From contig URQW01000003.1 in assembly GCA_900550105.1 (NCBI GenBank), positions 1 through 64,000 of the forward strand: DNA of 64,000 nt. Direction: 5' to 3'. Every line of letters starts with the position of its first letter. The first letter of the stretch is position 1. The translations under genes were made by a program, and so were the position numbers. This DNA comes from an uncultured Pelosinus sp. (GTDB lineage: Bacteria; Bacillota; Negativicutes; UMGS1260). Of the stretch, positions 59,631-64,000 are shown piece after piece. The notes under the pieces are model-generated. The model did not search any database and was not told the origin of the DNA. It saw only the letters and a list, made by a program, of their open reading frames with translations.

Positions 59631-61112
59631 TTAGATCTGATTTTTCTCTACTTCAGCAAAATCGGCTAAAATGGCTTCCGAAGGTTCCTCATCGAAAAGA
59701 CTAACAACATAAATCGTCAGACAAGACAAGAAAAAACCAGGAACAATTTCATAGAGACCAAACCAAGAAAACTGTTTCCAAATTAAAACAGTTACACCGC
59801 CAACAATCATACCAGCCAAAGCGCCATTACGCGTCATGCGCCGCCAAAACAGCGATATGACGAGTACCGGACCAAAAGCGGCGCCAAAACCAGCCCAGGC
59901 ATAAGCCACCATATTTAGCACAAAATTGTCAGGATCAAGGCCAAGCACAATTGCTAGCAGCGATACACCGACTACAGTAAGACGGCTAACCCAGACAAGC
60001 TCTTTTTCTGAAGCATTTTTCCGCAGCAACGCTTTGTAGAAGTCTTGTGATACCGCCGAAGCCGTAACAAGCAGTTGCGACGAAGCCGTACTCATTACAG
60101 CAGCGAGAACAGCGGAGAGAATCAGCCCGGCAAAGAACGAGGAAAATAATTCATGCGTCATAACCATAAATACCGTTTCCACAGCGGAGCCTTCTAAGGG
60201 TTGCTGCAAATAAACCCGTCCGACCATGCCGACAAGTACAGCGGCAATCAAGGAAAAAACGACCCAGGTCATGGCAATATTCGTAGCCCGCTGAATTTCT
60301 CCTGATGAGCGAATTGCCATAAACCGCACTAAAATATGGGGCTGACCAAAATAACCAAGGCCCCAGGCAAGTAACGAAATAATTTCGATGGCTGTCAGCA
60401 TCTGCCCATCCGGTTTCGTAAAAGGATTAAACATTTCTGGATTCAGCGTATTTAAAGCTTGCGCTGTAGCCGCTGGTCCGCCGAGAAAACAAGCGGCAGT
60501 GACAGGTACAGCAATAATGGCAAAAAACATCATCACCCCTTGGACAAAATCAGTCCAGCACACCGCCATAAATCCGCCGAGAAAGGTGTAAAAAACAACA
60601 ACAAGAGCGCCAAGCACCATCGCCGTAATATAAGGAAGGCCAAAGACTGTTTGAAACAACTTGCCGCCAGCAACAAAACCAGAGGAAGTATAAATCAAAA
60701 AGAAAATTAAAATAAATAAAGCCGAAGCAATCCGTAAAATCTGCGATTTATCATGAAAGCGATTTTCAAAGTAGTCCGGTAAGGTTAAAGAGTCATTGGC
60801 AATCTGCGTATACTGCCGCAGCCGTTTAGCCACAAACTGCCAATTGATCCAGGTACCTAACATCAAGCCCAACGCAATCCAACCGGCCTGAACCCCGGCA
60901 ACATAAGCATAGCCAGGAAGCCCCATGAGCATCCAGCCACTCATATCAGAAGCCTCAGCACTCATCGAAGTCACCCAAGCGCCAAGCTGCCTGCCTCCCA
61001 AAATATAATCTGACATACTTTGTTCCTTGCGCCAATGATAAATGCCGATAGCCAGCATCACGAGAATATAAAGCGCAAAAGCGGCAAAAATTCCGCCGTT
61101 TTGTTCAATCAT
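59631..61112 (-). CDS. putP: Sodium/proline symporter PutP
   Basis: 493 residues, 13 membrane segments of the SSS family. Strings YILGGRQLGAWVTSMSAEASD, SGWMLMGLPGYAYVAG, SLTLPDYFENRF and FLGGFMAVCWTDFVQGVMM are PutP-specific. Imports proline with Na+. AAGGAGAG lies 8 nt before ATG at 61112. A promoter with an operator-like repeat lies upstream. Confidence 0.94.
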   Translation of the reverse strand: MIEQNGGIFAAFALYILVMLAIGIYHWRKEQSMSDYILGGRQLGAWVTSMSAEASDMSGWMLMGLPGYAYVAGVQAGWIALGLMLGTWINWQFVAKRLRQYTQIANDSLTLPDYFENRFHDKSQILRIASALFILIFFLIYTSSGFVAGGKLFQTVFGLPYITAMVLGALVVVFYTFLGGFMAVCWTDFVQGVMMFFAIIAVPVTAACFLGGPAATAQALNTLNPEMFNPFTKPDGQMLTAIEIISLLAWGLGYFGQPHILVRFMAIRSSGEIQRATNIAMTWVVFSLIAAVLVGMVGRVYLQQPLEGSAVETVFMVMTHELFSSFFAGLILSAVLAAVMSTASSQLLVTASAVSQDFYKALLRKNASEKELVWVSRLTVVGVSLLAIVLGLDPDNFVLNMVAYAWAGFGAAFGPVLVISLFWRRMTRNGALAGMIVGGVTVLIWKQFSWFGLYEIVPGFFLSCLTIYVVSLFDEEPSEAILADFAEVEKNQI

Positions 61113-61164
61113 AGCTCTTTCTCTCCTTCATAGATCGTGTTTTGAAAAATAAGTCCATTTATAA

Positions 61165-61193
61165 AGTATACTGGTAAACTTCGTTTACAGCAA
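61165..61193 (-). promoter_or_regulatory. putP promoter with inverted repeat in the spacer
   Basis: TTGCTG (complement of 61188-61193), 17 bp, TATACT (complement of 61165-61170). The spacer contains GTAAAC-GAA-GTTTAC, perfect 6-bp arms (61174-61188), placed for repression. It has a faint resemblance to a cre site. Confidence 0.65.
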
Positions 61194-61198
61194 CAGGG

Positions 61199-61228
61199 CA
61201 AAAAAATAGTCCCCTAAGCTAGAGGACT
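61199..61228 (-). terminator. Terminator of the radical-SAM/TIGR03915 operon
   Basis: Minus strand AGTCCTCTA-GCT-TAGGGGACT (one G-U pair), then ATTTTTTTG, 5 bp after the stop codon. Confidence 0.87.
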
Positions 61229-61232
61229 TGCT

Positions 61233-62030
61233 TTATTTCAGATCAGCCGAAGAAAGCTGCAATAATCTTGTTGCAGGCAAAACGTCGCTTTGAAACTCCG
61301 TGAGGTATTTCCAGTAGCGCTGCGGCATTTGGCTGCGCCGACAAAGCGGATTGTGCCGTTCTTTGATTTCAATTGTTTCATAAAAAAGCTGCCACAATTG
61401 GCGAAATTTCACTTCTTCAGCATCTGCCTCTGGCATAGTAAAATCAGCAATAGGCAGAATCTGAGCCCGATACGCTTCATAGATAAGCCCCATCTGATGG
61501 GTTCGATCATAAATGAAAAACCGTTCTTCTGGATAGCGACTGCGAAAATGCGTTACAAGCAACGGCAATACAAAGTTTTTTGGTTCAATTTCAGCGACAA
61601 GGGCTTCCGCAAATATAGAAAACCGAATAAACCCTTTAAATAAATGGCTTTCTCGTTCTAAAAACCGTACTGCTTTTACCAGCTTGTCAACACAATCCTC
61701 GGTCAGCTGATTCATAATAGTAGGACCGACGCGATAGCCAAGGCGTAAAAAATGGAGAATGGCTAATTCCTTTTGGGGCAGACACGTCAGAAAGGCTTTT
61801 TGAATCAGCTCTAGCGCTTCTTTCCCGATTTTTTGCGGAATCGAGCGATACACGCGCTGCGCCTTTTCCTCATCTGTCGCGATTGCTTCAATTGGAAATA
61901 GCAGCGTTACCGCTTGATCAGGCGGCAAAATATCGATAGGAATCTCTTTACGGTCATAACTGGCAAAAACACAACATAAGAGCCCTTCAAAAGTACCGTC
62001 ATATTGATAAACAGGCGCTTCTGCTACCAT
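61233..62030 (-). CDS. TIGR03915-type putative DNA metabolism protein
   Basis: 265 residues. YQYDGTFEGLLCCVFASYDRKE at the N-terminus (shown to 20: YDGTFEGLLCCVFASYDRKE), GYRVGPTIMNQLT, LFKGFIRFS and FFIYDRTHQMGLIYE fit the uncharacterised family that accompanies the radical-SAM protein encoded upstream (TIGR03915/TIGR03916 pair). Biochemical role unknown; DNA repair or modification is inferred. Overlaps the radical-SAM gene by 7 bp. GGAGG lies 10 nt before ATG at 62030. Confidence 0.83.
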   Translation of the reverse strand: MVAEAPVYQYDGTFEGLLCCVFASYDRKEIPIDILPPDQAVTLLFPIEAIATDEEKAQRVYRSIPQKIGKEALELIQKAFLTCLPQKELAILHFLRLGYRVGPTIMNQLTEDCVDKLVKAVRFLERESHLFKGFIRFSIFAEALVAEIEPKNFVLPLLVTHFRSRYPEERFFIYDRTHQMGLIYEAYRAQILPIADFTMPEADAEEVKFRQLWQLFYETIEIKERHNPLCRRSQMPQRYWKYLTEFQSDVLPATRLLQLSSADLK

Positions 62031-63385
62031 AATGCTGTCGCCTCCAACTGCTTCACTTTATCGGTCAAACCGCTAGGCAGCTTGATCGATGGAGCTGTAA
62101 GTACGCTTTGTTCCACCGCCTCAGGAAATAACGATAGCTGCGTGGACTGTTCGTTACCGGGCTTGTCTTGCAACAACCGCAGTTCCTTTACTGATAGGAG
62201 CGACTGTAGCATCGCCTGCTCTGATTTGATCATACCCGCAAAAGTCTTGCCGCGGCAAGTAATAAAATACTGCGCCCGTTTTAAGACGACGCCCAGCTTC
62301 TTTACGCCTTCAAATGTCAGTGAACCACTGCGTCTGGCCCGAATGATTCGTTTAGCGCTCAAGACGCCAATCCCCGGTACGCGCAGTAATTCTTCATAAG
62401 CGGCCCGATTGATTTCTACCGGGAAAAACTCGGGATGATGAAGCGCCCAACTGCATTTGGGGTCCATCGTCGGATCAAAACTTTGCCGCGTTTGATCAAG
62501 TAGTTCTGTGGCCTGAAAACCATAAAAACGCAGCAGCCAGTCAGCCTGATAGAGCCGATGTTCTCTTAAGAGCGGCGGCGCATCAAGGGCAGGCAGCAGA
62601 CTATCTTGAGCTACAGGTATGTACGCCGAAAAAAAGACCCGCTTCAATTTATAAGTTTTATAGAGACTTTCCGTTAAGTGCAAAATCTGAAAATCCGTAT
62701 CAGCCGTAGCGCCGATAATCATTTGGGTACTCTGCCCCGCTGGGGCGAATTTCGGCGCATGACGATATTTTACGAGATCGCGGGAGTTTTCTTGCCGCTT
62801 TCCCGTTATAAACCCCATAGGTTTTAAAATAGAATGCTTCGATTTATCAGGCGCGAGCAGCGCCAAGCTCTTTTGCGACGGCAGTTCAATATTAACGCTC
62901 ATACGATCTGCCAAGAGTCCTAGTTGTTCGATCAGGCGGCTATCAGCGCCAGGAATAGCCTTTGCATGAATATAGCCAGCAAAGCGATACTCCTGGCGTA
63001 AAATTTTAAGCGTAGCAATGAGCTGTTCACAAGTATAATCAGGATTTTTAAACACGCCAGAACTTAGAAAAAGTCCCTCAATATAGTTACGGCGATAAAA
63101 ACTAATTGTGAGATCTGCTAATTCCCGCGGCGAAAAGGCGGCGCGATCGGTCTCATTGGAACGACGATTAATACAATATTTACAATCATAAATACAGATA
63201 TTGGTCATAAGCACTTTTAACAACGAAACACAGCGACCGTCAGCGGCAAAAGTATGGCAGATTCCACAGGCAGCGGCGCTGCCAATGCCACCCTTGCCTG
63301 CCTGTTTATCCACACCGCTTGACGTACAAGCCACATCATATTTCGCCGCATCCGTTAAAATCTTCAGCTTTTCAAAAACATCCAC
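62024..63385 (-). CDS. Radical SAM protein, putative DNA modification/repair (TIGR03916-like)
   Basis: 453 residues. The radical-SAM cluster motif is C64-x3-C68-x2-C71 (CIYDCKYC), with extra conserved Cys at 20, 40, 43 and 52. A helix-hairpin-helix near 330-350 (LRVPGIGVLSAKRIIRARR) suggests DNA binding. Start GTG at 63385 with GGGAG 9 nt upstream. First gene of the pair, behind a promoter whose spacer is a LexA box, so damage-inducible. Confidence 0.88.
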   Translation of the reverse strand: MDVFEKLKILTDAAKYDVACTSSGVDKQAGKGGIGSAAACGICHTFAADGRCVSLLKVLMTNICIYDCKYCINRRSNETDRAAFSPRELADLTISFYRRNYIEGLFLSSGVFKNPDYTCEQLIATLKILRQEYRFAGYIHAKAIPGADSRLIEQLGLLADRMSVNIELPSQKSLALLAPDKSKHSILKPMGFITGKRQENSRDLVKYRHAPKFAPAGQSTQMIIGATADTDFQILHLTESLYKTYKLKRVFFSAYIPVAQDSLLPALDAPPLLREHRLYQADWLLRFYGFQATELLDQTRQSFDPTMDPKCSWALHHPEFFPVEINRAAYEELLRVPGIGVLSAKRIIRARRSGSLTFEGVKKLGVVLKRAQYFITCRGKTFAGMIKSEQAMLQSLLSVKELRLLQDKPGNEQSTQLSLFPEAVEQSVLTAPSIKLPSGLTDKVKQLEATALW

Positions 63386-63411
63386 TTTGATCAGCTCCCT
63401 TACTTCTTATC

Positions 63412-63440
63412 ATTATAATATAGAACATACGTTCTTGCAA
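63412..63440 (-). promoter_or_regulatory. Promoter with LexA (SOS) box
   Basis: TTGCAA (complement of 63435-63440), 17 bp, perfect TATAAT (complement of 63412-63417). The spacer contains AGAACGTATGTTCT (63422-63435), a match to the Gram-positive SOS box GAAC-N4-GTTC. Confidence 0.85.
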
Positions 63441-63444
63441 AGAA

Positions 63445-63480
63445 GTAAAAATAAAGCGAGTACCTAAACGAGATACTCGC
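63445..63480 (-). terminator. Terminator of the DUF6282-like gene
   Basis: GCGAGTA / TACTCGC stem with 11-nt loop, then TTTATTTTTAC on the minus strand, 16 bp past the stop codon. Confidence 0.8.
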
Positions 63481-63495
63481 ATGCTGACATAGTGA

Positions 63496-64000
63496 TTAGA
63501 GCAGATCAAGCAGTTTTGCCGGATTGATTTTGGTCATTTGATCAATTGCGACCCGAGAGACGCCGGACTGTACAAAAAAGTCAATATGCTCAGCCAACGC
63601 TTCACTCCACAGCGGATTTTCCGTCTGTCCGCCATCGGTAGCCAGAATCGTCGATTCATAACCGATTGCAGCAACAGCTTCCAGATTGATCGCAAAGTTT
63701 TTCCGATACCCTTCACCAGGCGGTCTTGTGGCATAACACCGTTCAAAAAACACGCCATACTGCGCTAATTCTTTCTGCTGTGCTAGCGACATATTAATGG
63801 ACCACCATTCCGGGTGATTCACAATGATTTTTTGAACGCCCACTTGTTTCGCTGTTTCCACAACGATAAGCGTTTCTTCTGGCGCTAAATGGCCTGTGCC
63901 TAACACAATATTATGCTCCGCAATCAGCTTCAATACAGCAAGCAGTTCTGGCGTTACTTTACGATCTACTACGGAGGTAACACCGCCGCTTTTCCCTTGC
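63496..64000 (-). CDS. DUF6282-like (amidohydrolase-fold) protein, 5' end outside the window
   Basis: The frame stays open to the window edge (168 codons visible), so the gene is truncated there. Visible strings: TPELLAVLKLIAEHNIVLGT, GHLAPEETLIVVETAKQ, IIVNHPEWWSINMS, LATDGGQTENP. The His and Asp pattern recalls TIM-barrel amidohydrolases/phosphotriesterases, and the family looks like DUF6282. Reaction unknown. An internal TTG at 63933 is not the true start. Confidence 0.7.
   Translation of the reverse strand, partial: QGKSGGVTSVVDRKVTPELLAVLKLIAEHNIVLGTGHLAPEETLIVVETAKQVGVQKIIVNHPEWWSINMSLAQQKELAQYGVFFERCYATRPPGEGYRKNFAINLEAVAAIGYESTILATDGGQTENPLWSEALAEHIDFFVQSGVSRVAIDQMTKINPAKLLDLL

Overview
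The window looks like a chromosomal segment of a spore-forming, amino-acid-fermenting member of the Negativicutes (Firmicutes with an outer membrane, Sporomusa/Anaeromusa type). This is inferred from gene content: a TolC-type outer-membrane efflux protein sits beside Firmicutes traits such as two T-box leaders, a SpoVR/YhbH/PrkA operon, a Gram-positive-type LexA box, butyrate kinase, indolepyruvate:ferredoxin oxidoreductase, and many amino-acid or peptide-derivative transporters and M20 amidohydrolases. Most genes are on the minus strand. I saw no rRNA, tRNA, CRISPR array, insertion sequence or prophage.

Layout. 0-15 kb: a transport and hydrolysis region with a MarR fragment, a DASS transporter, an FAH-family hydrolase, an APC permease, abgB-abgT, two further M20 amidohydrolases, an unusual GGDEF-like/HTH regulator divergent from a T-box-controlled MFS gene, and an Fsr-type MFS. 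15-20.5 kb: galactarate dehydratase with a sigma-54 promoter, divergent from a PrpR-like sigma-54 activator, then a second MFS gene behind a clear leucine T-box. 20.5-25.5 kb: UspA, a two-component system with an internally duplicated Ser/Thr-rich protein, and CheX plus a CheY-CheX fusion. 25.5-31.7 kb: spoVR-yhbH-prkA, two zinc-ribbon membrane proteins, and an 84-aa Cys-rich protein behind a c-di-GMP-I (GEMM-I) riboswitch. 31.7-36 kb: iorAB, buk, IclR regulator. 36-40.5 kb: AEC and BASS carriers, GNAT and MarR with a 44-bp perfect palindromic operator. 40.5-44.5 kb: metA, a small siroheme reductase with a Crp/Fnr-type site, a cell-wall amidase, and a CoA-transferase with a sigma-54-like promoter. 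44.7-49.2 kb: a complete Sia signalling module (siaB-siaC-siaA-siaD) whose cyclase also carries an HD-GYP domain. 49.3-57.5 kb: an AAT permease, a TolC/MacA/MacB tripartite exporter, dhaKLM. 57.6-64 kb: a chemoreceptor, PutP, an SOS-controlled radical-SAM/TIGR03915-like pair, and a truncated DUF6282-like protein.

How it fits together. Permeases and M20 hydrolases would bring in and release amino acids. IorAB oxidises aryl-pyruvates, and the CoA-transferase and butyrate kinase could complete acyl-CoA fermentation with ATP formation. Two leucine-type T-boxes would tie MFS expression to uncharged tRNA. The Sia module makes, and may also degrade, c-di-GMP, and a c-di-GMP sensor is encoded about 13 kb away. 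Regulatory calls are made by eye from sequence motifs and base pairing.
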